Below, one piece after another: positions 44,745 through 53,980 of a stretch of 60,821 bases of DNA. The stretch covers positions 1 through 60,821 of the forward strand of contig CAIOVE010000009.1 of NCBI GenBank assembly GCA_903861645.1. The letters are read 5' to 3'. The notes beneath the pieces were generated by a model that ran no database searches, was not told the origin of the DNA, and worked only from the letters and a program-made list of their open reading frames with translations. How positions within the stretch are numbered: the stretch's first letter is position 1; each line of letters opens with the position of its first letter. The position numbers and the translations under genes were made by a program. This stretch comes from an uncultured Hyphomicrobiales bacterium (GTDB lineage Bacteria > Pseudomonadota > Alphaproteobacteria > Rhizobiales > Beijerinckiaceae).

Positions 44745-45785
44745 ATGGACATCGGCGTATTCGACCACGTGGACCGCGGCGGCGCGCCCTTGGGCCAGTT
44801 CTACGAGGACCGCCTCGCCATCGTCGAAGCCTACGACCGCATCGGCGTGCGCGGCTATCACATCGCCGAGCATCACTTCACGCCGCTGGGCATGGCCGCG
44901 TCGCCCGGCGTGTTCCTCTCCTCGGTCGCCCAGCGCACGAAACGATTGCGCTTCGGGCCGCTGGTTTATTGCCTGCCGCTGTATCACCCGCTGCGCCTCG
45001 CCGAGGAAATCTGCATGCTCGACCAGTTGAGCGGCGGCCGCTTCGAACTGGGCGTCGGTCGCGGCATCTCGCCGCTCGAAAGCCGCGGCTACGGCGAGAA
45101 CCCCGACTACGACGTCTCGCAAAAGGTGTTCACGGAATCCCTCGACATCATCCGCGCGGCGCTGGCGGGCGAAAAATTCTCCTACGCGGGCGAGCATCGC
45201 CGCGCGGAGGACGTGACCATGGTGCTCGAACCCGTGCAAAAACCCCATCCACCGCTATGGATGGGCGTGCATTCCAACGAGAACATGAAATTCGCCGCGC
45301 GCCTTGGCATGAACGTCGTGAGCCTGCACGCCTCGACGGCGATCCGCGACAAGTTCGACCATTATCGCGCGACGTGGCGGACGCTGCATGGCGCCGACAG
45401 CGCGCCCGGCCGCACGGGGCTGGGCCTGTTCATCGTGGTCGCGCCAACCGACGAGGAAGCGCGCGCCATAGCGACGCGCGCCTACAAGGTCTGGCACGCG
45501 AACTTCCACTATCTCTATCACCTGCATGGGCGCGCGCCGGTGTGGGGCGAGCGCCCCAACGATTTCCAGATCGTCGTCGATGAATTGCGCGGCGTCGCGG
45601 GTTCGCCGGAAACCGTGCGGCGCTTCGTCAACGCGCGCATGGAGGAAGCCGGCGCCGATTACATGGTCGGCCAGTTCGTGTTTGGCGACATGACGCGCGA
45701 GGAATCGCTGGCGTCCATCGAGCTCTTCGGCCGCGAGGTCATGCCCGGTCTTGCCGGCGCGCCCGCGATGGCCGCGGCCGAATAG
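44745..45785 (+). CDS. LLM class flavin-dependent oxidoreductase (luciferase-like), second copy
   Basis: The 346-residue protein is clearly related to the one at 18375: DIGVFDHVD, GYHIAEHHFTPLG, FGPLVYCLPLYHPLRLAEEI, GRFELGVGRGISPLE. It starts at ATG 44745 after GGCGGGGAAA. It should use reduced flavin and O2. It ends 2 bases from the convergent ETF-QO gene. The two paralogues differ in the part following the GVGRG motif, which suggests different substrates. Confidence 0.9.
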   Translation: MDIGVFDHVDRGGAPLGQFYEDRLAIVEAYDRIGVRGYHIAEHHFTPLGMAASPGVFLSSVAQRTKRLRFGPLVYCLPLYHPLRLAEEICMLDQLSGGRFELGVGRGISPLESRGYGENPDYDVSQKVFTESLDIIRAALAGEKFSYAGEHRRAEDVTMVLEPVQKPHPPLWMGVHSNENMKFAARLGMNVVSLHASTAIRDKFDHYRATWRTLHGADSAPGRTGLGLFIVVAPTDEEARAIATRAYKVWHANFHYLYHLHGRAPVWGERPNDFQIVVDELRGVAGSPETVRRFVNARMEEAGADYMVGQFVFGDMTREESLASIELFGREVMPGLAGAPAMAAAE

Positions 45786-45787
45786 AC

Positions 45788-47464
45788 CTACATGTTCGGA
45801 TAATTCGGCCCGCCCGCGCCCTCGGGCGTCGTCCAGGTGATGTTGCGCGACGGATCCTTGATGTCGCACGTCTTGCAGTGAACGCAGTTCTGCGCGTTGA
45901 TGACAAAGCGCGGATCGGCGCGGTTTGCCTCGTCGTCGTAGACGATCTCGTAAACGCCCGCCGGACAATAAAGCCGCGCCGGCTCGCCATAGAGCGGCAG
46001 GTTCTTCGCCACGGGAATGGATGGATCGGCCAGCCGCAGATGAACAGGCTGATCTTCCTCGTGATTGGTGTTGGAGATGAACACCGACGACAGCTTGTCG
46101 AAGGAAATCTTGCCGTCGGGCTTCGGATAGACTTTCGCCTTCACCGCCGACAGGGGCTTCAGCGTGTCGCAATCGGGCTTGCCATGCTTGAGCGTGCCGA
46201 AGGGCGAGAAGCCGAGCAACTGGTTGCACCACATGTCGAGCCCGCCAAGCGCCACGCCCGCGTAAAGACCCAGCTTCGACCACAGCGGCTTGACGTTGCG
46301 CACGCGCTTGAGATCGCGGCCAATGTCGCTCGCGCGCCACGCGGCTTCGTAACCGGCGAGTTCATCGTTCGCGCGGCCCGCCGCCATCGCCGCGGCGACA
46401 TGATCGGCGGCGAGCATCCCCGACAGCACCGCGTTATGCGAGCCCTTGATGCGCGGCAGGTTCACGAAGCCCGCGGCGCAACCGATCAACGCCCCGCCGG
46501 GAAACACGAGTTTCGGCACGCTCTGCCAGCCGCCCTCGGTGATGGCGCGCGCGCCATAGGACAGGCGCGTGCCGCCCTCGAAGGTCGGCGCGATCATCGG
46601 ATGCGTCTTGAAGCGCTGGAACTCGTCGAAGGGCGACAGCGTCGGGTTGGAATAGTTGAGATGCACGACAAAACCGACGACGGCCTGTCCATCCTCCAGA
46701 TGATAGAGGAACGATCCGCCGCCCGTGTCGGCGTCGAGCGGCCAACCGAACGAATGTTGCACGAGGCCGGGCCGGTGTTTCGACGAATCGAGCCGCCAGA
46801 GCTCCTTCAGGCCGATGCCGTATTTCTGCGGCTCACGATCATTATCGAGGCCGAATTTCGCGATGAGCTGCTTGGAGAGCGACCCGCGCGCGCCCTCGGC
46901 GAACAGCGTGTACTTGCCGCGCAACTCCATGCCGCGCGTGAAGGAATCCTTCGGCTGGCCATCGCGGCCCACGCCCATGTCGCCCGTGGCGACGCCGACG
47001 ACCTCGCCCTTGTCGCCGAACAGAACCTCGGCGGCGGCGAAGCCCGGATAGATTTCGACGCCCAGCGCCTCTGCCCGTTGCGCGAGATAACGGCAGACGT
47101 TGCCGAGCGAGCCGATGAAGCAGCCGTGATTGTTCATCAGCGGCGGCATCAGGAAATTCGGCAGGCGCACGCCGCCCGCCGGGCCAAGCATGTAGAAGCG
47201 ATCCTCGGCGACCTCGGTAACGAGCGGTCGGGCCGCGTCCTCGCGCCAGTCGGGCAACAGCCGGTCGAGGCCGATGGGGTCGATGACCGCGCCCGACAGA
47301 ATATGCGCGCCAACTTCGGAGCCCTTCTCGACGACCACGACGGTCGCGTCGGGCGCGGCCTGTTTCAGGCGAATGGCGGCGGCGAGACCCGCCGGCCCCG
47401 CGCCGACGATCACCACGTCAAAATCCATGCCCTCGCGGGGCGGAAGTTCGGCGGCGTCGGACAT
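45788..47464 (-). CDS. Electron transfer flavoprotein-ubiquinone oxidoreductase
   Basis: The 558-residue protein has an N-terminal FAD motif (VVIVGAGPAGLAAAIRLKQ) and a C-terminal [4Fe-4S] site formed by C500, C527, C530 and C533 (QNCVHCKTCDI). It passes electrons from ETF, and so from acyl-CoA and dimethylglycine-type dehydrogenases, to ubiquinone at the inner membrane. ATG 47464 has an AGGAG site. A 24-base inverted repeat lies 30 bases upstream. ETF alpha/beta genes are not in the window. Confidence 0.95.
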   Translation of the reverse strand: MSDAAELPPREGMDFDVVIVGAGPAGLAAAIRLKQAAPDATVVVVEKGSEVGAHILSGAVIDPIGLDRLLPDWREDAARPLVTEVAEDRFYMLGPAGGVRLPNFLMPPLMNNHGCFIGSLGNVCRYLAQRAEALGVEIYPGFAAAEVLFGDKGEVVGVATGDMGVGRDGQPKDSFTRGMELRGKYTLFAEGARGSLSKQLIAKFGLDNDREPQKYGIGLKELWRLDSSKHRPGLVQHSFGWPLDADTGGGSFLYHLEDGQAVVGFVVHLNYSNPTLSPFDEFQRFKTHPMIAPTFEGGTRLSYGARAITEGGWQSVPKLVFPGGALIGCAAGFVNLPRIKGSHNAVLSGMLAADHVAAAMAAGRANDELAGYEAAWRASDIGRDLKRVRNVKPLWSKLGLYAGVALGGLDMWCNQLLGFSPFGTLKHGKPDCDTLKPLSAVKAKVYPKPDGKISFDKLSSVFISNTNHEEDQPVHLRLADPSIPVAKNLPLYGEPARLYCPAGVYEIVYDDEANRADPRFVINAQNCVHCKTCDIKDPSRNITWTTPEGAGGPNYPNM

Positions 47465-47493
47465 GGAAACTCCTGGCGGCGATCGGTCACGCA

Positions 47494-47517
47494 AGATAGT
47501 TTATATGCAAACTATCT
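47494..47517. promoter_or_regulatory. Operator-like inverted repeat upstream of ETF-QO
   Basis: AGATAGTTT and AAACTATCT are perfect 9-bp arms around ATATGC. The A/T-rich element stands out in GC-rich surroundings, 30 bases before the ETF-QO ATG, where RNA polymerase would bind. Arm length and spacing suit a MarR- or TetR-type dimer. No such regulator gene is in the window. Confidence 0.7.
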
Positions 47518-47612
47518 AGGTCGCGGGTCAACATTGGCGTCTATTGCCGATTTCCCGGATCGTCGCAAACGGTCAATTCGTCCGATACGGCCGCCGTGCG
47601 CGGACGACGAGC

Positions 47613-49775
47613 CTAGCCCGCCGCCTTCGCCTCGCGCCGGCGCGCATGCAGGATGAATTCCGTGTAGCCGTTGGGCTGCTCGCGCCCCTTGAAGATCAGA
47701 TCGGCGGCGGCCTTGAAGGCGACGCCGTCGCAGGCCGGCGCCATGGGCTTGTAGAGCGGATCGCCCGCGTTCTGGCGATCGACGACGGCGGCCATGCGCT
47801 TGAGCGTTTCCATGACCTGCGCCTCCGTCACGACGCCATGGCGCAGCCAGTTGGCGATGTGCTGGCTGGAAATACGCAGCGTGGCGCGGTCCTCCATCAG
47901 GCCGATGTCGTGGATGTCGGGCACCTTGGAACAGCCGACGCCCTGATCGATCCAGCGCACGACATAGCCGAGAATGCCCTGACAGTTGTTGTCGAGTTCC
48001 TGCGCGACGGCGTCGGGCGCGAAATTGGATTGCGCCAGCGGCAGGGTGAGAATGTCGGCGAGCTTCGCCTGAGGCCGGCCCGCGAGTTCCTTCTGGCGGG
48101 CGAACACATCGACCTGATGATAATGTAGCGCATGCAGGGTCGCCGCGGTTGGCGAGGGCACCCAGGCCGTGTTGGCGCCCGCGCGCGGATGGCCGATCTT
48201 CTGAACCATCATGTCGGCCATGCGATCCGGCGCGGCCCACATGCCCTTGCCGATCTGCGCGCGTCCTGTCAGCCCGCGACGCAGGCCGATATCGACGTTG
48301 GAATCCTCGTAAGCCGCGATCCACGCCGTCGCCTTCATGTCGTTCTTGCGCACCACCGGCCCGGCTTCCATGCAGGTGTGGATTTCATCGCCCGTGCGGT
48401 CGAGGAAGCCCGTGTTGATGAAGGCCACCCGCCGCGAGGCGGCGGCGATGCAAGCGGCGAGGTTGCACGTCGTGCGGCGCTCCTCGTCCATGATGCCGAT
48501 CTTGATCGTGTCGGGCGGCAGGCCCACCAGCGCCTCGGCGCGCGCGAAAATGTCGCTCGCCAAAGCCACTTCCTCGGGACCGTGCATCTTCGGCTTGACG
48601 ATGTAGATCGAGCCTTTCCGCGAATTCTTGATGGGGCCCGCGCCCTTGATGTCGTGCACGGCGATCAGCGCGGTGATGGCGGCGTCGACGACGCCCTCGG
48701 GCGTTTCCTTACCGTCGGGCCCCAGCACCATGTCCATGAACATGTGATGGCCGACGTTGCGCGCCAGCATCAGGCTGCGGCCGCCGAGCCATAGCGTCTT
48801 GCCGTCGGCGCGCGTGTATTTGCGGTCCTCGTTGAGCTTGCGCTCGATCGGCTTGCCGTTTTTCTCGAGCGTCGCGGTGAGCGTGCCCTTCATCAGGCCA
48901 AGCCAGTTGCGATAGATCGCGACCTTGTCCTGCGCGTCGACGGCCGCGACCGAATCCTCCATGTCCATGATGGTGGAAATCGCCGATTCGACGATCAGAT
49001 CGGCGACCCCCGCGGGATCGGTCTTGCCGATCATGTGCGCGCGATCGATGACGATTTCGAGATGCAGCCCGTTGTTGCGCAGCAGGATATGGGTGGGCGA
49101 CGCCGCGTCCCCGCGCCAGCCGGCGAGCTTGGCGGGATCGGCGAGAGCGGTTTTCGCCCCACCCGCCATTGTCACCACGAGGGCGCCGTTCTCGATGGCG
49201 TAGCCCGTCGATTGCGCGTGGCTGCCGCTGGCGAGCGGCGCCGCCTGATCGAGCACGGCCCGCGCCTTGGCGATGACCACGGCGCCGCGGGCGGGGTTGT
49301 AGCCCTTGCCACGCGCGGTTTCGCCCGTCTCGGGAATGGCGTCCGTTCCATAAAGCGCGTCATAGAGACTGCCCCAGCGGGCGTTGGCGGCGTTCAGCGC
49401 GTAACGGGCGTTCGACACCGGCACGACAAGCTGCGGCCCGGCGATCGTGGCGATCTCGGGATCGACGTTTTCCGTGGCGATGACGCCGGCGGGCGGTTCG
49501 GGCAGCAGATAGCCGATCTCGCGCAGGAAGGCCTCGTAGGCCACCGCGTCATGCGGCTTGCCCTTGCGCGCCAGATGCCAGGCGTCGATTTTCGACTGGA
49601 GGTCGTCGCGCTGGGCGAGAGCGGCGTGAACCCGCGGCGAAAGCTCGGCCAGCATGGCGGCCAGACCGGCCCAGAAGGCCGACGACGACACGCCCGTGCC
49701 GGGCAGGGCCTCGCATTCAACGAACTCATGGAGTTCCCGCGCGACGCCAAGGCCAGCCGCCGTCACTCGTTCCAT
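47613..49775 (-). CDS. glcB: Malate synthase G
   Basis: The 720-residue protein matches the long, monomeric malate synthase G in length and motifs ([40 protein letters not shown]-type region replaced here by [14 protein letters not shown]). The start is ATG 49775 ([10 protein letters not shown]). It joins glyoxylate and acetyl-CoA to malate, serving the glyoxylate bypass and glycolate use. No isocitrate lyase or glycolate oxidase genes lie in the window. The 105-base gap before it separates it from the TctC gene on the same strand. Confidence 0.95.
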   Translation of the reverse strand: MERVTAAGLGVARELHEFVECEALPGTGVSSSAFWAGLAAMLAELSPRVHAALAQRDDLQSKIDAWHLARKGKPHDAVAYEAFLREIGYLLPEPPAGVIATENVDPEIATIAGPQLVVPVSNARYALNAANARWGSLYDALYGTDAIPETGETARGKGYNPARGAVVIAKARAVLDQAAPLASGSHAQSTGYAIENGALVVTMAGGAKTALADPAKLAGWRGDAASPTHILLRNNGLHLEIVIDRAHMIGKTDPAGVADLIVESAISTIMDMEDSVAAVDAQDKVAIYRNWLGLMKGTLTATLEKNGKPIERKLNEDRKYTRADGKTLWLGGRSLMLARNVGHHMFMDMVLGPDGKETPEGVVDAAITALIAVHDIKGAGPIKNSRKGSIYIVKPKMHGPEEVALASDIFARAEALVGLPPDTIKIGIMDEERRTTCNLAACIAAASRRVAFINTGFLDRTGDEIHTCMEAGPVVRKNDMKATAWIAAYEDSNVDIGLRRGLTGRAQIGKGMWAAPDRMADMMVQKIGHPRAGANTAWVPSPTAATLHALHYHQVDVFARQKELAGRPQAKLADILTLPLAQSNFAPDAVAQELDNNCQGILGYVVRWIDQGVGCSKVPDIHDIGLMEDRATLRISSQHIANWLRHGVVTEAQVMETLKRMAAVVDRQNAGDPLYKPMAPACDGVAFKAAADLIFKGREQPNGYTEFILHARRREAKAAG

Positions 49776-49880
49776 GTCAAAACCCTCCGTCCATGGCCGC
49801 GCGACGCGGCGGATCTTGGCGGGGAGCGTTAGCCAAAGCGGGGAAAGGTGGCAATGACCCATCCGTCGGGGGATCGCCGG

Positions 49881-50972
49881 TCACTTCCCCATGCTGGCGC
49901 GTCCCGCCTCGATGTAGTCATGCATGAACGCGGCCACCTTGGGGTTCGGCGTCAGTTTTTCCCGGTAGAGTTTCTCCGTCCGGTCATCCACGAGGTAACG
50001 CGGCACGAATTTGACGATTTTTTCGGCTTCCGCGCGAAATTCGGCGTCATCGTTGACCGCCGCGAAGGCGGCGCGCAGCGTCTCGCGCGCCTCCCTGGGC
50101 GCGTTGGGCGGCAAGGCGACGACCCGCAGGAACACCGTGCCAACCGAATTGACGAGGCGGAAGGCGTCCCACAGAGGCCCAGTCGGCAAGGCCCCCTTCT
50201 GTTTCAGCAGAAAATCCGTGTAGGTCGGCGCGGGAATGCCCTCGGCGTCGGGCGACGCGCTGAAATTCACGCCATCGTCGAGCGGATCATGCCAGAGCGG
50301 AATGATCCGCCCCTCGCGCACCATCGGTTCGATCGTCGCCCGATACGTCGGCATGGACTCCGGATAAAGCTGGATTTCGTTGCGCTCCACCGCCAGCCGC
50401 GCCTCGTTCGAGCCGGGATAGTTGCTGATGTAGCGATATTTCAGGCCGAGCATGTCGAGCTGCATGCGCACCCTGATGTCCTTGTCGGAATCCGGCCCGA
50501 GCCCGCCCACCCAGAAGTCCCGCGCCTTCATCAGGTCGGCGGGCGTCTTGAGGCCCGGCGGCACGTCGGAGCGGACATAGGCGACCGTGACGCCCGGACC
50601 GCCCGCGATGAAGGCGAACTTCGACGTGTCGACCCGCAACGACGGCTCGTTGATCGCCGCCTTGGAGGCGAGACCGGTGAAGAACCCCACCGTCATGCCG
50701 TCGGTCGGCGCGATCTCGCCCAGCCAGTTCACCGCGATCATGCCGCCCGCGCCGGCCATGTTGCGCACGACGATGGAGGACAGGCCGCGAATATGCCTGG
50801 CCAGATGCTTGGCGACGAGCCGGCCTTCGAGATCCGTTGGACCGCCAGCCGTGTAATTGATCACGAAATTGAGCGTCTTGCCCTGATAGAAATCGGCGGC
50901 TCGCGCGGCGACCGGCGTCGCCACGAGCAGCGCCAGGGCAAGCCGCGAAAAGACCCTCGCCGGATTCGCCAT
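49881..50972 (-). CDS. TctC-like binding protein, tandem copy 2
   Basis: The 363-residue protein has a signal peptide (to about residue 25, VAARAADFYQGK), then LNFVINYTAGGPTDLEGRLVAKHLARHI and IVVRNMAGAGGMIAVNWLGEIAP. It is collinear with its neighbour at 51012 along its length, including GSNEARLAVERNE and NSVGTVFLRV. A GGGGAGGGA site precedes ATG 50972. It is the last gene of a probable five-gene minus-strand operon starting with the VOC enzyme at 54874. Confidence 0.88.
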   Translation of the reverse strand: MANPARVFSRLALALLVATPVAARAADFYQGKTLNFVINYTAGGPTDLEGRLVAKHLARHIRGLSSIVVRNMAGAGGMIAVNWLGEIAPTDGMTVGFFTGLASKAAINEPSLRVDTSKFAFIAGGPGVTVAYVRSDVPPGLKTPADLMKARDFWVGGLGPDSDKDIRVRMQLDMLGLKYRYISNYPGSNEARLAVERNEIQLYPESMPTYRATIEPMVREGRIIPLWHDPLDDGVNFSASPDAEGIPAPTYTDFLLKQKGALPTGPLWDAFRLVNSVGTVFLRVVALPPNAPREARETLRAAFAAVNDDAEFRAEAEKIVKFVPRYLVDDRTEKLYREKLTPNPKVAAFMHDYIEAGRASMGK

Positions 50973-51011
50973 CGATCCCTCCCCTTTGTGGCGACCGGTT
51001 GATCCGTCGCC

Positions 51012-52100
51012 CTATTTGCCGAGACTGGCCCGACCCGCCTCGACGTAACGATGTATGAAGTCCCGCAATCGCGGTTCGGGCGACAGTTTCGCGCGATAGA
51101 GCTTTTCCATTTTCGCGTCGGTCACGTAGCGCGGCGCGAACTTGATCGCGGCCATCGCGTCGGCGCGATACTCGGGATCGTCGTTCATCTTGTTGAGCGC
51201 GGACTGGATGGCCGCGACGGCCTCGGGCGGCGTGTTCGGCGGCATGGCGAGCACGCGCAGAAACACCGTGCCGACGGAGTTGATGAGGCGATAGGCGTCC
51301 CACAGATCGCCGCTCGGCAAGGCGCCCTTCATCTCCTTGAGAAATTCCGGGAACATCCGCGCCTTGATGCCCTCGGCGTCGGGCGAATTGATGAAGTTCT
51401 CGCCATCGTCGAGCGGATCGTACCAGACGGGAATCGCCACGCCGCTCTTGACCAGATTGGGCTCGATGCTCGCGCGATAGGTCGGCATCGATTCGGCGAA
51501 GAGCTGCACTTCCTTGCGCTCGACGGCGAGCCGCGCCTCGGCGGAGCCCGGATAATTCGAGATGTAGTGATACTTGATCCCGAGCATGTCGAGCGCCATG
51601 CGCTCGCGCACGTCCTTGTCGGCGTCGGGCGCGAGGCCGCCCGCCCAGAAGTCGCCACTTTTCATGATGTCGGCGGGCGCGCGGATGCCCGGCGGCGTAT
51701 CCGTGCGCATGTAGGTGACGCTGATGCCCGGCTCGCCCGCGACGAAGGCGAATTTCGAGAGATCGACGCGAATGCCGGATTCGCCGATGGCCGATTTCGA
51801 CGCCGCGCCCGTCAGGAACCCCAGCGTCAGGCCATCGGGCGGCGCGATCTCGCCCAGCCAGTTGACGCCGATGACGCCGCCCGCTCCGCCCATGTTGCGC
51901 ACGATGATCTGCGGCGAGCCCGCCAGATGCCGCGCGAGGTGGCGCGCCATCAAACGCGCCTCGACATCCGTCGGCCCGCCCGCCGTGAAGTTGACCATGA
52001 TCGACAGGGTCTTGCCCTGATAGAAATCGGCGGCGCGCGCGCCCAACGGCTGCGCGATCAGGGCGGCGACCAGACAGGCGAGGCGCGATGCGATTTGCAT
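51012..52100 (-). CDS. TctC-like binding protein, tandem copy 1
   Basis: The 362-residue protein has a signal peptide (AQPLGARAADFYQGK), then LSIMVNFTAGGPTDVEARLMARHLARHL and IIVRNMGGAGGVIGVNWLGEIAP. It is a clear paralogue of the gene that follows, 39 bases downstream. Its ATG is only 6 bases from the stop of the ABC binding-protein gene, indicating one transcript. Two related binding proteins in one operon suggest two ligands or two affinities. Confidence 0.88.
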   Translation of the reverse strand: MQIASRLACLVAALIAQPLGARAADFYQGKTLSIMVNFTAGGPTDVEARLMARHLARHLAGSPQIIVRNMGGAGGVIGVNWLGEIAPPDGLTLGFLTGAASKSAIGESGIRVDLSKFAFVAGEPGISVTYMRTDTPPGIRAPADIMKSGDFWAGGLAPDADKDVRERMALDMLGIKYHYISNYPGSAEARLAVERKEVQLFAESMPTYRASIEPNLVKSGVAIPVWYDPLDDGENFINSPDAEGIKARMFPEFLKEMKGALPSGDLWDAYRLINSVGTVFLRVLAMPPNTPPEAVAAIQSALNKMNDDPEYRADAMAAIKFAPRYVTDAKMEKLYRAKLSPEPRLRDFIHRYVEAGRASLGK

Positions 52101-52106
52101 GGCCGG

Positions 52107-53093
52107 CTATTTCCCCGCCTTCGCGCGCTCCTGATACGACGTGTCGACGTATTTGGTTGGCGGCCCCATTTTCTTGAGCGGCTCGCCGTAGGTCTCGCGG
52201 ATTTTCAGGACGGTTTCGACGCCCTTGATGTCGACAAGCGCGTGCGGCGACAGGCCGCCGGCCGCGATCAGCCGATCATAGAGAACGCCCGCGTCGGCCT
52301 CGCTCATGCCCTTGGAGTTCTTGAGCAGGATGGCGATGGATTCCGCCTTGTTGGCGAAAATGAAATCCTGTCCCGCCGCCATCGCGCGCGTGACCGCGAG
52401 CATGTCGGCGTCATGCGCGGCGGCCCATGGCCGGCGCGTGACAAGCGCGCTGCCCTGATAGGCGCCGATTTCCGCGGGCGCGTCGGCGAGCGCCTTGAAG
52501 CCTTCCTTGATCGCGTCGACGTCCTGCGGCGCGCCGACGATGGCGGCGACCGCCTTGTTGTCGCGCATGGCGGCGAGGCGCTGGTCGGTGTTGCCGACGG
52601 AAATCGCCTTGTAGTCCTTGTCAAAGGTCAAGCCGCCGCGCGTTTGCAGGATCTGATAGAGCACGATGCCATAGCCGGACTTGAGCGCGTCGACGGCGAC
52701 GGTCTTGCCCTTGATGTCGGCGTATCCCTTGATTTCCGGACGCACCATCAGCGTGTTCATGCCGCCGGCGACGCCGACGAAGGCGAACATGTCGGCCGGA
52801 CCCGGCAAGGGAATGTCGCTCTGGCCTTCCGTATAGGCGACGATATTGTCGAAGGCGGTGCTGATCATGTCGATCTTGCCTTCGTAAAGCGCCTTGATCT
52901 GCGGCACCGAGCCCTGCGTCGTCGAGAAGACGATGTTGACGCCTTCCTTCGCGAAGAAGCCCTTCTCCTGCGCCACCCAGATCGGCAGATTGGAGGCGCC
53001 GCCAAAGCTCATGAGCCTGATGTCGTTGAGCGCCCAGGCGGGGGCCGCCGTCAGCACGAGCGCCGAAAGAGTGAAAGCCAGCTTGCGCGACAT
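52107..53093 (-). CDS. ABC transporter substrate-binding protein, NMT1/SsuA type
   Basis: From ATG 53093 with a GGGAGGACAC site, the protein has 328 residues. It has a signal peptide (ALVLTAAPAWA), then LMSFGGASNLPIWVAQEKGFFAKEGVNIVF, typical of NitT/TauT/SsuA-like proteins. No permease or ATPase gene adjoins it. It lies in the same minus-strand run as GST and the extradiol-like enzyme, which suggests import of an aromatic-related compound. Confidence 0.9.
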   Translation of the reverse strand: MSRKLAFTLSALVLTAAPAWALNDIRLMSFGGASNLPIWVAQEKGFFAKEGVNIVFSTTQGSVPQIKALYEGKIDMISTAFDNIVAYTEGQSDIPLPGPADMFAFVGVAGGMNTLMVRPEIKGYADIKGKTVAVDALKSGYGIVLYQILQTRGGLTFDKDYKAISVGNTDQRLAAMRDNKAVAAIVGAPQDVDAIKEGFKALADAPAEIGAYQGSALVTRRPWAAAHDADMLAVTRAMAAGQDFIFANKAESIAILLKNSKGMSEADAGVLYDRLIAAGGLSPHALVDIKGVETVLKIRETYGEPLKKMGPPTKYVDTSYQERAKAGK

Positions 53094-53146
53094 GTGTCCT
53101 CCCGATTTCGTTGTCACGCCATCGCGTGAAGCTTGCGTGCTCTGGC

Positions 53147-53926
53147 TTATGCCCCGCCCGCGGGATGCGTCGGCTTGAGGCCGACCTCCTCGTAGCCGCC
53201 GCCGTTTTCATCCGGCCACGAAACGGCCTTTTGGAAGGCGGGACGCGCGGAGATTCGCGCGTACCAGTCATTGACCCGCGGTCGCCGCCCCGGCGACCAG
53301 AACTGGTCCGCGCCCAACGCCGACAAGCGGAACATGTAGGGGGCGATGGCGATATCGGCGAGTGAATACGCGTCGCCGACGATCCAGGGCCCATGCGCGA
53401 GCGCGCTTTCGAGCTCGTCGAGCAGGGTTTCCAGCTCGGCGCGCGCGCGCGTCAGCTCGGCCTCGCCAATCTCGCCGCGCACCGCCCGCGAATGCAAGTC
53501 CTGATAATATTTCATCGGGCGGCGCGACGCCTGCGCGATCAGTTCCTCGCGACTCCAGCGATTGAGCAGCTTGGGCAGAATGTATTTCACCACGGTCAGC
53601 GTCGCGATCGGGTCGAGCGCGTGATCGCATTTGCGATTGAATTCCCGCATCCGCGCCGCCTTGAGCGGATCGGAGGGGACGAGTCGCGGCCCATCGAAGG
53701 CCGCGTCGATATATTCATTGATGATCGAGGATTCGCGGATCGGTTCGCCGTTGTGCGTCAGCGTGGGCACCACGCCGTCCGGGTTGATCTTGAGATATTC
53801 CGGCCGCATCTGATCGAACTTGAACAGGTCGATGTAGTGACTTGTCCACGCCACGCCCTTTTCCTCGAGCGCCATTCGACAGCGCACCGAGCACACCGAA
53901 CTCCAGAAATGGTAAAGTACGATCAT
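53147..53926 (-). CDS. Glutathione S-transferase family protein
   Basis: The 259-residue protein has an N-terminal thioredoxin-like domain: LYHFWSSVCSVRCRMALEEKG with Ser and two Cys near the active position, NPDGVVPTLTHNG with the cis-Pro, and ESSIINEYID for glutathione binding. An all-helical C-terminal domain follows. Some family members cleave beta-aryl ethers or dehalogenate. The subfamily cannot be fixed. It lies 54 bases downstream of the VOC enzyme on the same strand, consistent with a role in breakdown of the same compound. Confidence 0.88.
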   Translation of the reverse strand: MIVLYHFWSSVCSVRCRMALEEKGVAWTSHYIDLFKFDQMRPEYLKINPDGVVPTLTHNGEPIRESSIINEYIDAAFDGPRLVPSDPLKAARMREFNRKCDHALDPIATLTVVKYILPKLLNRWSREELIAQASRRPMKYYQDLHSRAVRGEIGEAELTRARAELETLLDELESALAHGPWIVGDAYSLADIAIAPYMFRLSALGADQFWSPGRRPRVNDWYARISARPAFQKAVSWPDENGGGYEEVGLKPTHPAGGA

Positions 53927-53980
53927 GCCTGTCCTCCCGATGTCCTCGCGCCGTTTATCGACGTTCTCGATGTCGCGCGC

